Part shown: positions 47,413-56,425 of the stretch, in pieces
Layout: each line of letters starts with the position of its first letter
Position numbering within the stretch: position 1 is the stretch's first letter
Source: Algoriphagus hitonicola
GTDB taxonomy: Bacteria; Bacteroidota; Bacteroidia; Cytophagales; Cyclobacteriaceae
Direction of reading: 5' to 3'
DNA: 64,000 bases
Assembly: GCF_900113375.1 (NCBI RefSeq)
Contig: NZ_FOPC01000010.1
Coordinates: 118,275 to 182,274 of the forward strand
The notes under the pieces: model-generated
What the model was told of the DNA's origin: nothing
The model's input: the letters and a program-made list of their open reading frames with translations, nothing else
The model's database searches: none
Made by a program: the position numbers and the translations under genes

Positions 47413-47550
47413 AAAAATTAATTAGGGCCTATTTCCAAAAAAATAGCGAATGATAAATTTCGAAGGGGGCAAGCCTTGAAGGCACGGCCTTTTCTGCGAA
47501 GCCGTGAGTGAGGATCCGCCTGAGGCGGACAGGCTACTCACGGCGGCGGA
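47397..47550. repeat. Duplicated palindromic block, copy A
   Basis: About 155 bp that recurs at 49491-49646 with high similarity. The core is GCCGTGAGT...ACTCACGGC interrupted by a palindrome CCGCCTGAGGCGG that reads CCTGTCCGCC on the minus strand. Confidence 0.7.
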
Positions 47551-47679
47551 AAAAATATCGAATGATGAATGCCCTATGATGAATTTCGAAGTTTGTTAAG
47601 CGCTGAAAACGAGATTTTTATCCTTATTCGGATTATAAATCCTATAATATAAGTTCGAGATTTCAAATCTTTAACAGCC

Positions 47680-47836
47680 AAAAAATCCCGAAGGGATTAA
47701 ACTTTTCAATAGCCCCGTATGGAGTGAGGCAGAATGCCGAACGGAATGCGGGGTTTGGTGATAAGACCAGATCCCAACCTCGGCCCGTGGATGTTGAGGA
47801 TACCAGCCTCGTTATGCCGAGGAGCCTGCCAATTTT
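47680..47836 (+). repeat. Large structured repeat, copy 4 (no CCTGT palindromes)
   Basis: Has the uninterrupted hairpin AATCCCGAAGGGATT and passes directly from TTCAATA to GCCCCGTAT, so both palindromes present in copies 1-3 are absent. Inner hairpin GGCAGAATGCC as in copy 2. Confidence 0.8.
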
Positions 47837-48126
47837 CAATGGACAAATTCAATGAACAATTTTCAAGTGGTATTGATTATTGATTTATTGATGAATCGGG
47901 GAATTGTCGAACTGTTGAATCGATGGGAAGTTTGGATGTTGGGAAGTCAGGATGTTGGGAGGATGGTAATGTCTGACCTTTTAAAATATCGAATGATGAA
48001 TGGGAAATGATGAATTTCGATTTTGGTAAGCGCTGATGGGGCAATCCATATAAGCCCCAATTGCAATGTGAAGATAAGACACGAAAAGCTACTGACCTGC
48101 TTGGAAAAAAAGTTTATCTTTATAAC

Positions 48127-48408
48127 ATGATCACACCACGTCAAAAAAATATTATTAAAGCGGTTACCCAAAGAGTAAAGCCAACTCTAATTGGTGTATT
48201 TGGCTCATATGCACGTGGAGAAGAGAATGAAAATAGTGATTTAGATATTTTGATTGACTTCGATATTAAAGTCGATCTTCTGGAATTGATAGGAATTGAG
48301 CAAGAGCTCTCGGAGTTATTGGGAATAAAAGTTGACCTAATTACTCTACGCTCAGTAAACCCCTCTTTAAAACCATATATTGAATCTGATCTCATTAGAT
48401 TGCTATGA
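48127..48408 (+). CDS. mntA: MNT-type nucleotidyltransferase antitoxin
   Basis: 94 residues from the ATG at 48127 (MITPRQKN); the frame is open from 48061. Minimal nucleotidyltransferase: GSYARGEENENSDLDIL has the GS at 26-27 and the catalytic aspartates D38 and D40. MntA antitoxins inactivate their HEPN partner by adenylylating a tyrosine. It overlaps the HEPN gene by 4 bases and is flanked on both sides by repeats. Confidence 0.88.
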   Translation: MITPRQKNIIKAVTQRVKPTLIGVFGSYARGEENENSDLDILIDFDIKVDLLELIGIEQELSELLGIKVDLITLRSVNPSLKPYIESDLIRLL

Positions 48409-48752
48409 AAAAAGATCCTGTCATTTATTTGGAACACATAAGCGCTTGTATTTCCAGGATCAGAATTTATACCCAAGACATTGATGAAAATAGTTTTTTA
48501 CAAAACAATCTTATTCAAGATGCAGTAATCCGTAACCTTGAAATAATCGGGGAGGCCACAAAAAAACTAAATGAGAATTTCCGTGCTAAATATCCAGAAA
48601 TTGAATGGAAAAAAATTGCAGGTATGCGGGATAAATTGATTCACGATTACATAGGAGTTGATCTTTGGGCTGTATGGGGAGTTGTGGAAAACATTATACC
48701 AATTTTTGATTCCCAAATTGAAAAAATTCTCTTAACTGAGAAAGGCCACTAA
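48405..48752 (+). CDS. hepT: HEPN-domain (DUF86) RNase toxin
   Basis: 115 residues, helical. The RNase motif R-x4-H is R75-H80 in GMRDKLIHDYIG, and the following tyrosine is the usual adenylylation site. HepT toxins cut RNA (tRNA 3' ends in studied cases). Coupled to the MNT gene. Both genes are AT-rich relative to neighbours. Confidence 0.9.
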   Translation: MKKDPVIYLEHISACISRIRIYTQDIDENSFLQNNLIQDAVIRNLEIIGEATKKLNENFRAKYPEIEWKKIAGMRDKLIHDYIGVDLWAVWGVVENIIPIFDSQIEKILLTEKGH

Positions 48753-48932
48753 TTTAAGACCCCAATGCACCAAACTCGGCACTTAGAGCCCACTGAATGC
48801 AGCCTCGTAATGCCGAGGAGCGTGTTAATTTTCAATGGACAAATTCAATGAGCAATTTTCAAGTGGTAATGAATATTGATGAATTGGGGAATTGTCGAAA
48901 GTTGAATCGATGGAAATGTGTGAGTTTGTTAA

Positions 48933-49098
48933 GCGCTGAAGGCGCGACACTTTTAATACCTGTGCGCCTGTGGCGTAGCCCCGTATGAAGCAGCGAAGAA
49001 TGAGCTGCGAAATACGGGGTTCGGTGATAAAACGTGATCCCCACCTCGGCCCGAGGATCTCCCAGAAACCAGCCTCATGGTGCCGAGGAGGAAGAAAG
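48933..49098 (+). repeat. Large structured repeat, copy 5
   Basis: A different 5' hairpin (GCGCTGAAGGCGC). Middle stem CCCCGTAT pairs perfectly with ATACGGGG, where other copies have ATGCGGGG; inner stem GCAGC/GCTGC. Retains the CCTGTGCGCC palindrome. Confidence 0.78.
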
Positions 49099-49185
49099 TA
49101 ATTGATAGGACCAATACCCGAACGTCAGCAAAAAAATATCGAATGATGAATGAAAAATGATTTATTTCGAATTATTTCCAGAGGG

Positions 49186-49344
49186 TTACAGAAAAATCCC
49201 GAAGGGATTAAACTTTTCAATAGCCCCGTATGGAGCAGCGACTGAAAGGAGCTGCGGAATGCGGGGTAAAAGTGATAGAAAAGTGTCCAACCTCGGCCCG
49301 AGGATCCGCCGGAAAGTAGCTTCGCAATGCCGAGGAGGAAGACA
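49186..49344 (+). repeat. Large structured repeat, copy 6 (no CCTGT palindromes)
   Basis: Uninterrupted AATCCCGAAGGGATT and TTCAATAGCCCCGTAT, like copy 4, but the middle stem has the GCAGC/GCTGC inner pairing of copy 5. Confidence 0.8.
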
Positions 49345-49402
49345 GAAATTAATAGGGCCAATTCCCAAAAGAACCAACGTAAGGTGATGATCAGCAAAAG
49401 AA

Positions 49403-49492
49403 CCCTCCGAGGGATTTGGCCTGACAATGTGTTGTTTTAATTGATAAAATCAAGCTTTGGATTAGGGAGAACCCTCGAGGGTTGGCTTCGGT
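49403..49492. repeat. CTCCGAGGG long-spacer hairpin element
   Basis: CCCTCCGAGGGATTTGG at the left and CCCTCGAGGGTTGG at the right, about 60 bases apart. The same plan occurs at 59390-59473; a compact version is at 6681. Confidence 0.6.
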
Positions 49493-49646
49493 ACCGAGGA
49501 GGTCGACAAAGATTGATTAGGACCTTTTTCCAAAAAAATATCAAATGATGAATTTCGAAGGGGGCAAGCCCTAAAGGTACGGCCTTTTCTGCGAAGCCGT
49601 GAGTGAGGATCCGCCTGAGGCGGACAGGCTACTCACGGCGGCGGAA
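49491..49646. repeat. Duplicated palindromic block, copy B
   Basis: Near-copy of 47397-47550. A third, shortened version lies at about 49787-49835 with one changed base in the palindrome head. Confidence 0.7.
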
Positions 49647-49927
49647 ACCTCGGCCCGTGGATGTTAGGATACCTGCCCCGTGGTGCCGAGGAGGAAGAAA
49701 GAAATTGATAGGACCAATTCCCGAACGTCAGCAAAAAAATATCCAATGACGAATGAAAAATAATGAATTTCGAAGTGTGGTAAAGTGCCGTGAGTGTTGA
49801 TCCGCCTGAGGCGGACTGGCTACTAACGGCGGCATAGCTGCCCTTTTCATTGATCCGGATTACAAATCCTATGATAGGGGTTCGGGATTGCAAATCCCGA
49901 CAGCCTAGATTTCAAAGAAACCCAACC

Positions 49928-51514
49928 TCACTCCAACTCCGGACTGCTAAAACCCAGCTTTTTCAAACCTTCCTGTACTTCCGGCGCTCCCATAAACAGG
50001 TCCCAACCCAAACCACTTCGGTAATTTTCGATCATTGCCACCATAGGGCCCTGATCTATAGCTAGATATCTATTAGGATAAAAATCATGTTCAGGACTCA
50101 TGGCATCGTAAAAACCGTATTTCCCAAAGACTTTTTCTCCATAGTTGTAATAGAGATTCTTAATCACGGCCATGGATTCTTCCGGTGTGTAGGGAATAGA
50201 CGAAACCGCAGCAGTCGGTGAAATCACCCCATTGTCATTTCCCGGATGATGGGCATTGTAGAAGTTAATCGAATAGGAAGCAGTCAAGCCCCATAAGTCT
50301 TCTCCATACCCCTTGAATTCATTGGGATTGTCCAAACACCAAGCCCGGTTAATCAGGGTATGGTTCCTGTTTTCTTCCTCATAATTCGCATATTGATCTT
50401 CCAATCCCAAAGGATTTAATCCCAAGTAAGAATAATGTGCCCAAAACAGCGGGCCACCCAATTGCTCCGAACCGTTGTGTTTTAAACCCAACTTATATCC
50501 GAAAGCTTCCTTGTCGACCATGATTTCCCCGCCTCGGGCCCAACCTTCATGATACACTGCGGGATCAATACTGTGATCGGGTGAGGCTGCCGCCAAAACA
50601 TAGGTAATCAAACATTCATTATAGCCTTGCAGTCCAAAATTCATATCCCAATCATAGTTTGGGGACCAGTGCCAAAACAAAATATTTTGACCTCCACGGG
50701 TAAACCAAGACCAATCCATCTCCTTCCAAAGGGAATTAATCCGATCAGCCAAGGCTTTTTCTCCATTCGAACCGTTTTTATAATATTCCCGAACTGCCAA
50801 AAGGCCTTGCATCAAAAACGCAGATTCAACCAAATCAGCTCCGTCATCTTTGGAACTAAATGGCTTTGTTTTGCCTGTTTTCCCGTCAATCCAATGGGGC
50901 CAAACACCATGGTAGCGGTCTGATTTCTCCAAAAATCCCACGATACGTTCCATTCTTTCCAATCCAACCTCACGGCTGACCCATCCTCGATCAATCCCTG
51001 CAATCAACCCAAAAAGTCCAAAACCTGTTCCTCCCGTAGTGACGATATGGGCATCATTGTTTGGATAATCTCCATCAAGGTGAATGCGCTCAGGTGCCAT
51101 TCCGGAATTAGGCTCTGCTCCATGCCAGAAATAGCGAAAAGTATAATATTCCACCATATCCAAAAGTTCTTCATCACTCATTTTTCGAGTAGCGGTTTCT
51201 CCCCTTGCAACGGTCAGGGAATCAGTTTCACCTTTGGCCCGAACTTGATATTCCAACTTCACCTCACTGCCGAGATCGGATACAAAATCCATATAAAGGG
51301 TATCCCGCGTTTCTCCTCTTAGCGTAAAACTTTCCCCATCCAAACTCACATAAACCGAGTATTCATCCACATCTTGCTCAGGATTCCAGCGAAGTTCCAC
51401 ATGGTTTTCATAACCATCTATCTCCAGATTGCTTTTTACTTCTTCGGTAGATTGACAGGAAAATAATACCAACAGGATCAAAAAGCCTGATAAAAGAGCG
51501 TTAATTGTCTTCAT
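49928..51514 (-). CDS. Glucoamylase-family (GH144-like) lipoprotein, probable beta-1,2-glucanase
   Basis: 528 residues: lipoprotein signal (VLFSCQS), a short fibronectin-like region (about 30-105), then an all-helical (alpha/alpha)6 catalytic domain with Pfam Glycoamylase signatures (YTFRYFWHGAEPNSGMAPER, GYGEDLWGLTASY, GKYGFYDAMSPEHDFYPN). Characterised Bacteroidota relatives in GH144 are endo-beta-1,2-glucanases. It is cotranscribed with susC/susD, so it likely trims the polymer at the cell surface or in the periplasm. Substrate is inferred. Confidence 0.82.
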   Translation of the reverse strand: MKTINALLSGFLILLVLFSCQSTEEVKSNLEIDGYENHVELRWNPEQDVDEYSVYVSLDGESFTLRGETRDTLYMDFVSDLGSEVKLEYQVRAKGETDSLTVARGETATRKMSDEELLDMVEYYTFRYFWHGAEPNSGMAPERIHLDGDYPNNDAHIVTTGGTGFGLFGLIAGIDRGWVSREVGLERMERIVGFLEKSDRYHGVWPHWIDGKTGKTKPFSSKDDGADLVESAFLMQGLLAVREYYKNGSNGEKALADRINSLWKEMDWSWFTRGGQNILFWHWSPNYDWDMNFGLQGYNECLITYVLAAASPDHSIDPAVYHEGWARGGEIMVDKEAFGYKLGLKHNGSEQLGGPLFWAHYSYLGLNPLGLEDQYANYEEENRNHTLINRAWCLDNPNEFKGYGEDLWGLTASYSINFYNAHHPGNDNGVISPTAAVSSIPYTPEESMAVIKNLYYNYGEKVFGKYGFYDAMSPEHDFYPNRYLAIDQGPMVAMIENYRSGLGWDLFMGAPEVQEGLKKLGFSSPELE

Positions 51515-51540
51515 AGCAAATGAGTTTGAAATAAGAAATA

Positions 51541-51571
51541 CCGGATTTCTGAGACTGTCCCAGAAATCCGG
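51541..51571 (-). promoter_or_regulatory. Intergenic hairpin between susD and the GH144-like gene
   Basis: 10-bp perfect stem CCGGATTTCT/AGAAATCCGG with an 11-base loop and no T tract. It may adjust the relative levels of susCD and enzyme mRNA. Confidence 0.5.
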
Positions 51572-51652
51572 CTAAAATCAATTCAAGTAATACCTCAACA
51601 GATACTCCCCTTTCTTTCCTAAAGAAATTTCCAAGTTCTGTAAAGGTTAAGT

Positions 51653-53140
51653 TTAATACCCGGAGTTTTGATTGAGGGTACCTCCGCTGATATCAATTTC
51701 AGATTGAGGAATGGGATAAACCTCATGCTTTCCCGGGGTCCAGGTAATCCCTAAGTCGGAAAATACCTCTTGGGCCCTTCCCTGTCTTACCAAGTCAAAA
51801 TAGCGATGCTGCTCCATAGCAAGCTCTACCCTGCGCTCATGCCAGATGGCTTCTCTGAGTTCTTGCTGATCCGTGATTGTCACATCGGGTAGGATGTCAG
51901 GATTTCCCTGACGGGCTCTTTCCCTCACCTGATTCAAATAATTCAGCGCCTCCGAGCTGTTTCCAAGTTCATTGGCTGCTTCTGCCGCAATCAACAATAA
52001 ATCGGCATAACGGAAGATACGAATATTTGCCCCACTGTTTCCAAAACCAATTGGAGGACGCTCAGGAAGCCAAGCTTTACGGCTAAATCGCGCATCCGAA
52101 CCCATATTGGGATCTGCCTGCACTACTTCACCGCTCGGAAGCGTATCCCCATTGGTAATGACAGTAGCTTCCAATCTTGGGTCACCTTCTTCATAGGCGG
52201 CGACCAAATCATCCGAGGGACCATTAAAACCCCAACCATTGTTAGGATTGCCACGGATCCCCTGAACCTCATTGAATTGGGAACCTCCACCTCCCTGCTC
52301 CAGGGCGACAGTGGATACCTCAAAAATAGATTCAGAACTGTGCTCCCCTTCTCTTCGGAAAATCGCCTCATAATCAGGATAAAGTGCATATTCACCAGAA
52401 TTGATCACGTCCAAAGCCATGTCATAGGCTCCTTGAAAATCATTTTGAAACAGATGAACTTTTGACAGAAAAGCCTTGGCTGCACCGGAAGTAGCTCTTC
52501 CCAAATCTGTCGCATCATATTCGGATTTTTCGGGCAGATTGCTTGCCGCAAAATTCAAATCTTCTTCAATAAAGGCATAAATCTGATCAGTGGAAACCCG
52601 CTCTTGACGGTATTCGTCGGGATTGAGGGGACTTTCAATTAGAGGCAAATCTCCATAGGTTCTCACCAGAAAGAAATAGAAATAAGCCCGTAAAAACCGA
52701 GATTCAGCAGTCAATCTTGTTTTCAATTCTTCGTCCATCTCTATATCATCGATATTGGCCAAAACCTGATTGGCTCTAAATACACCTTGAAAATAGCCTG
52801 ACCAGATTCCATTTACCGCGGTATTGTTCGCGTCAAACGTAAAGTCATTGATATCCTGAAGAAATCCTGCATCACCGGGAACAGATCCCTTATCAGCATC
52901 ATCCGAGGCGATATCGGTAATTCCCACATAAGAAAATACATGGACATTAAAGCTACGCAAATGGGAATAGATCGCATTTACCGCTTGTTCAGCCTGCAGC
53001 TCATCTTGGAAGAAATTATCCGACGTCAGCTCTCCTTTTGGAGCACGGTCCAGAAACTCATCGCCGCAGGAAACCAGGCCAAGGGCCAAAATAGAACCCA
53101 AAGCCAGTGTTCTAATTTGATTTATGAAGTATGTTTTCAT
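51653..53140 (-). CDS. SusD/RagB-type glycan-binding lipoprotein
   Basis: About 495 residues from the ATG at 53140; the frame extends upstream to 53173 but would overlap susC. Lipoprotein signal LVSCGDEFLDRAPKGEL, a typical SusD start. C-terminal NIRIFRYADLLLIAAEAANE and WHERRVELAMEQHRYFDLVR are SusD signatures. It captures oligosaccharides and delivers them to SusC. Confidence 0.93.
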   Translation of the reverse strand: MKTYFINQIRTLALGSILALGLVSCGDEFLDRAPKGELTSDNFFQDELQAEQAVNAIYSHLRSFNVHVFSYVGITDIASDDADKGSVPGDAGFLQDINDFTFDANNTAVNGIWSGYFQGVFRANQVLANIDDIEMDEELKTRLTAESRFLRAYFYFFLVRTYGDLPLIESPLNPDEYRQERVSTDQIYAFIEEDLNFAASNLPEKSEYDATDLGRATSGAAKAFLSKVHLFQNDFQGAYDMALDVINSGEYALYPDYEAIFRREGEHSSESIFEVSTVALEQGGGGSQFNEVQGIRGNPNNGWGFNGPSDDLVAAYEEGDPRLEATVITNGDTLPSGEVVQADPNMGSDARFSRKAWLPERPPIGFGNSGANIRIFRYADLLLIAAEAANELGNSSEALNYLNQVRERARQGNPDILPDVTITDQQELREAIWHERRVELAMEQHRYFDLVRQGRAQEVFSDLGITWTPGKHEVYPIPQSEIDISGGTLNQNSGY

Positions 53141-53153
53141 TTTTGTTTTGGGT

Positions 53154-56100
53154 TTAGAAGTTTGCAGAAACACCTACGTTGATGGTACGTGCAATAGGAT
53201 AAATCCCGCTATCATAGCCAGTTCCTAGGACATTTCCGCCGCCGATTTCAGGAGTGTAACCGGAGTATTTGCTGATGGTGAATAAATTGGTTCCGGATAC
53301 GTATAAGCGGAAATTTTGAACTCGGATCTTTTCCAGCGTGGCCGCAGGAAAAGTGTACCCTACCTGCACATTTCTTAATCTTAAGAAAGATCCATCTTCA
53401 ATAAATCGGTCCGAGACTTCGTAGTTATGCCCTCCGTTAGTTACCCGAGGTTCGGTAGTACTAGTTCCCTCTCCGGTCCAGCGATCCAAAAAGGAAGTTT
53501 CAAAATTGTACGTATTAAATCTGACCTGCTTTTTGGCATTATAGATTTCATTCCCCAGGGTTCCGTTGAAATCGGCACTAAAATCTATTCCTCTGAAATC
53601 AAATCCCATATTGAAACCAAAAATCAAATCGGGAATTGGACTTCCCAAGATTACCCGGTCATTGTTGTTGACCACTCCATCTCCATTGGTGTCTTCAAAA
53701 ATCAAATCACCGGGAACTTCCGGTCCACGGGTCGGAGTATTATTGAGTTGCTCTTCGTTTTGGAAAACTCCCGCGGTTTTGTACCCGAAATAATGACCGA
53801 TGGATTCACCAACTACCGTTCGGCTACCCAATAAGCCACTGATTCCCACGGCTCCACCAAAGATCGCTTCATTTCCTTCACCGATATCCAAGACTTCATT
53901 GTTTACCGTAGAAGCGACTATTCCAAGATTATAATTGAAATCCCCTTTATTATCTCTCCAATTTAAAGTCACATCGATTCCCCGGTTTTCCACCGAAGCT
54001 GCATTGACCACCGGATTGTTGGAAGCACCCACATAGGCAGGAATTGGCACCCCCACCAAAATATCATTGGTTCGGCGATAATAGTAATCAAATTCACCGA
54101 TCAAGCGATCATCCAACATACCGAATTCCAATCCGAAATTAGAGGTAACCGTTTCTTCCCACTGAATAAATGGATTGGCCAAACGGGTCAAGGTAGCACC
54201 GTAAAGCAATTCTTCATTTTGACCAAAAACTGCATTTTGATTACCTGTCACCACCGGACGACCTTCGTAAAAGGCAATTTTATCATTTCCGATAATTCCC
54301 CAGCTACCTCTGATTTTCAGATCCGAAAATACCGTCTGATCCTGCATAAAACCCTCTTCGATCAAGCGATATCCCAAAGCGATGGATGGGAAATTACCAA
54401 AGCGATTTTCCCGGCCAAATCGAGAGGAACCATCTCTTCTAAAGGTACCTGTCACCAAAAATTTATCCCTGAAGGTATAATTGGCACGAAATAAGAAAGA
54501 CAACATGGACCAATCCCCGGCGGTATTCGCATTGGTTTGGGAAGTTTGATCACCCGCACTCAAATACCAAAGCGAAGGATCTTCACCCGGTAGGTTTCTT
54601 CGACTTCCTGAAAGCGATTCGGTATAAAAAGACTGCGTGGTAATCCCACCCAAGAGATTCAATCGATGATCGTCCCATTCGGTATTGTAATTCACCGTGT
54701 TTTCCCAGAGGATATTCCGGCTTCTACCATTACTGACCGAAACGGAGTTTTCAAGATTTTGCTGGGTAGGTGACACAAAGTATACCGGAGTAAATGATTT
54801 TCCGTCCCGGAAAGCCAAATCCAATCCAAGATTGGTTCGGAAAGTGAAATCCTTCAAGAATTTCACATCAGCAAAGAAATTACCTACTCCTCTATAGCTG
54901 TGGTTTCTATTGTTTGAGTTGTATTCAAACTGCGCCGCGGGGTTCCCAACCGGAGAGGTGTTTGTATAATCTCCATCTTCATTTATAGGATCAAAGATGG
55001 GATAAGCGCGGTAAGCATTTCCTACTACCCCAGGCTCATTTTGTTGATTATTGTAGATGAAAGAGAAGTTGTGACCAAAGGTTACCGCGTCGGTCAATTT
55101 GTATTGATTGTTGAGTCGGATGGTCAGTCGCTCAAATTCGGATTCTTTGACTACTCCCTTTTGATCAAAGTAGTTGACGCTAAGATTGAAGCTAGTGTTT
55201 TGATTTCCTCCACTTGCTCCCAAGGTTACATTATTGACGGGTGCGGTTCTGAAAATCTGATCCTGCCAGTTGGTACCTTCTCCGAATTCGCCTTCGTTGT
55301 ATATAGGTTGGTTCCCTACATTTTGCTCCAGTTCATTTGCCAATTCGGCAAATTGCCGCCCATTTACCAAATCGATTTGACGGGCCACCTGCTGCACTCC
55401 CGTGTAGGCATCCACACTGATGCGGGTTTCGGTATCAAAATCTCCTTGACGCGTAGTCACGATAATGACTCCATTAGCCCCTCTCGAACCGTAGATCGCT
55501 GTGGCAGAAGCATCCTTCAGCACTTCCATGGACTCTACATCATTAGGGTTGAGGAAGTCAATATTGTCCAACAGCATCCCATCCACCACGAATAGCGGAT
55601 CAGAATTGTTTAGCGTACCCACTCCTCTAATCCGGACCGTTGCTCCTGAACCTGGTGCACCGGAGTTGGACGTAATCTGAACACCGGATACACGCCCTTG
55701 CAAGGATTGCGTCACATCGGATACCGGGAGCCGGGTAAGTTCCTCAGCTTTAACCGAAGAAATGGATCCAGTCAAGTCACTCTTTCGCTGAATCCCGTAT
55801 CCGACCACGACAAACTCTTCCAAGTCCGAAGTATCGTCCGCGAGAGTGACATTTATTTCACTTCTTCCCTCGACTGGTATTTCCTGGGACATAAATCCCA
55901 CAAAGGAATATATCAATATATCATCTGAAGCAGCATTTAATATGTACTTACCGTCTAGATCTGTGACGGTACCATTTGTCGTTCCTTTGATTACCACATT
56001 GACTCCAGGAAGCGGATCACCATTGGAATCGATCACGGTTCCCTGCACCGCTCCGCTTTGAGCCCAAGTGGCCTGACTGAAAATAATGAGTAGAATCAAA

Positions 56101-56165
56101 AGGAAATAGCGCATTCGGCTTATCAGACTCAGCTGATTTTCCCTTTTCGGTAATGAGTGTTTCAT
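53154..56165 (-). CDS. SusC/RagA TonB-linked outer-membrane transporter
   Basis: 1003 residues: signal peptide (to TWAQ), carboxypeptidase-regulatory-like domain (about 40-115), plug domain with LQGRVSGVQI, RIRGVGTLNNSDPLFVVDG and VLKDASATAIYGSRGANGV, then a 22-strand barrel. It imports oligosaccharides using TonB energy. SusD starts 13 bases after its stop. Full length. Confidence 0.95.
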   Translation of the reverse strand: MKHSLPKRENQLSLISRMRYFLLILLIIFSQATWAQSGAVQGTVIDSNGDPLPGVNVVIKGTTNGTVTDLDGKYILNAASDDILIYSFVGFMSQEIPVEGRSEINVTLADDTSDLEEFVVVGYGIQRKSDLTGSISSVKAEELTRLPVSDVTQSLQGRVSGVQITSNSGAPGSGATVRIRGVGTLNNSDPLFVVDGMLLDNIDFLNPNDVESMEVLKDASATAIYGSRGANGVIIVTTRQGDFDTETRISVDAYTGVQQVARQIDLVNGRQFAELANELEQNVGNQPIYNEGEFGEGTNWQDQIFRTAPVNNVTLGASGGNQNTSFNLSVNYFDQKGVVKESEFERLTIRLNNQYKLTDAVTFGHNFSFIYNNQQNEPGVVGNAYRAYPIFDPINEDGDYTNTSPVGNPAAQFEYNSNNRNHSYRGVGNFFADVKFLKDFTFRTNLGLDLAFRDGKSFTPVYFVSPTQQNLENSVSVSNGRSRNILWENTVNYNTEWDDHRLNLLGGITTQSFYTESLSGSRRNLPGEDPSLWYLSAGDQTSQTNANTAGDWSMLSFLFRANYTFRDKFLVTGTFRRDGSSRFGRENRFGNFPSIALGYRLIEEGFMQDQTVFSDLKIRGSWGIIGNDKIAFYEGRPVVTGNQNAVFGQNEELLYGATLTRLANPFIQWEETVTSNFGLEFGMLDDRLIGEFDYYYRRTNDILVGVPIPAYVGASNNPVVNAASVENRGIDVTLNWRDNKGDFNYNLGIVASTVNNEVLDIGEGNEAIFGGAVGISGLLGSRTVVGESIGHYFGYKTAGVFQNEEQLNNTPTRGPEVPGDLIFEDTNGDGVVNNNDRVILGSPIPDLIFGFNMGFDFRGIDFSADFNGTLGNEIYNAKKQVRFNTYNFETSFLDRWTGEGTSTTEPRVTNGGHNYEVSDRFIEDGSFLRLRNVQVGYTFPAATLEKIRVQNFRLYVSGTNLFTISKYSGYTPEIGGGNVLGTGYDSGIYPIARTINVGVSANF

Positions 56166-56425
56166 TGGGGGTTTGGGTTTAGTTTGATATGGTTTTGAAA
56201 AAGATGCTTTTAGTGAAAAGCAATACCTAAATTTATCAAACTACAATCTGTATGGAGGGAAAGCTCCTTAGAAACTCATCAAAATCAAGCCCGAAATGGA
56301 TTAAAAAAATGATCTTTTTCCCGATTCAATATCAGATAAAATATTGCCATTTATGATTTAAATCGACTTTTAAAGTATTTTTTATCGATTGGTTATCAAA
56401 AGAAATTTACCGTCTTCTAACCTCT

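Larger units (their letters stand above)
46712..48126. other. Repeat island, left part
   Basis: 1.4 kb with no convincing gene. It holds three large structured repeats (46925, 47218, 47680), a TATTGATT microsatellite, a duplicated palindromic block (47397-47550) and several AATGATGAATTTCGAAG units that border repeats throughout the window. Confidence 0.65.
48753..49927. other. Repeat island, right part
   Basis: 1.2 kb without a convincing gene: two large structured repeats (48933, 49186), partial 3' ends at 48800-48824 and 49647-49697, a CTCCGAGGG element, the second duplicated palindromic block and a palindromic patch at 49841-49903 (CGGGATTGCAAATCCCG) that is also found diverged at 47617-47676. 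Confidence 0.65.
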
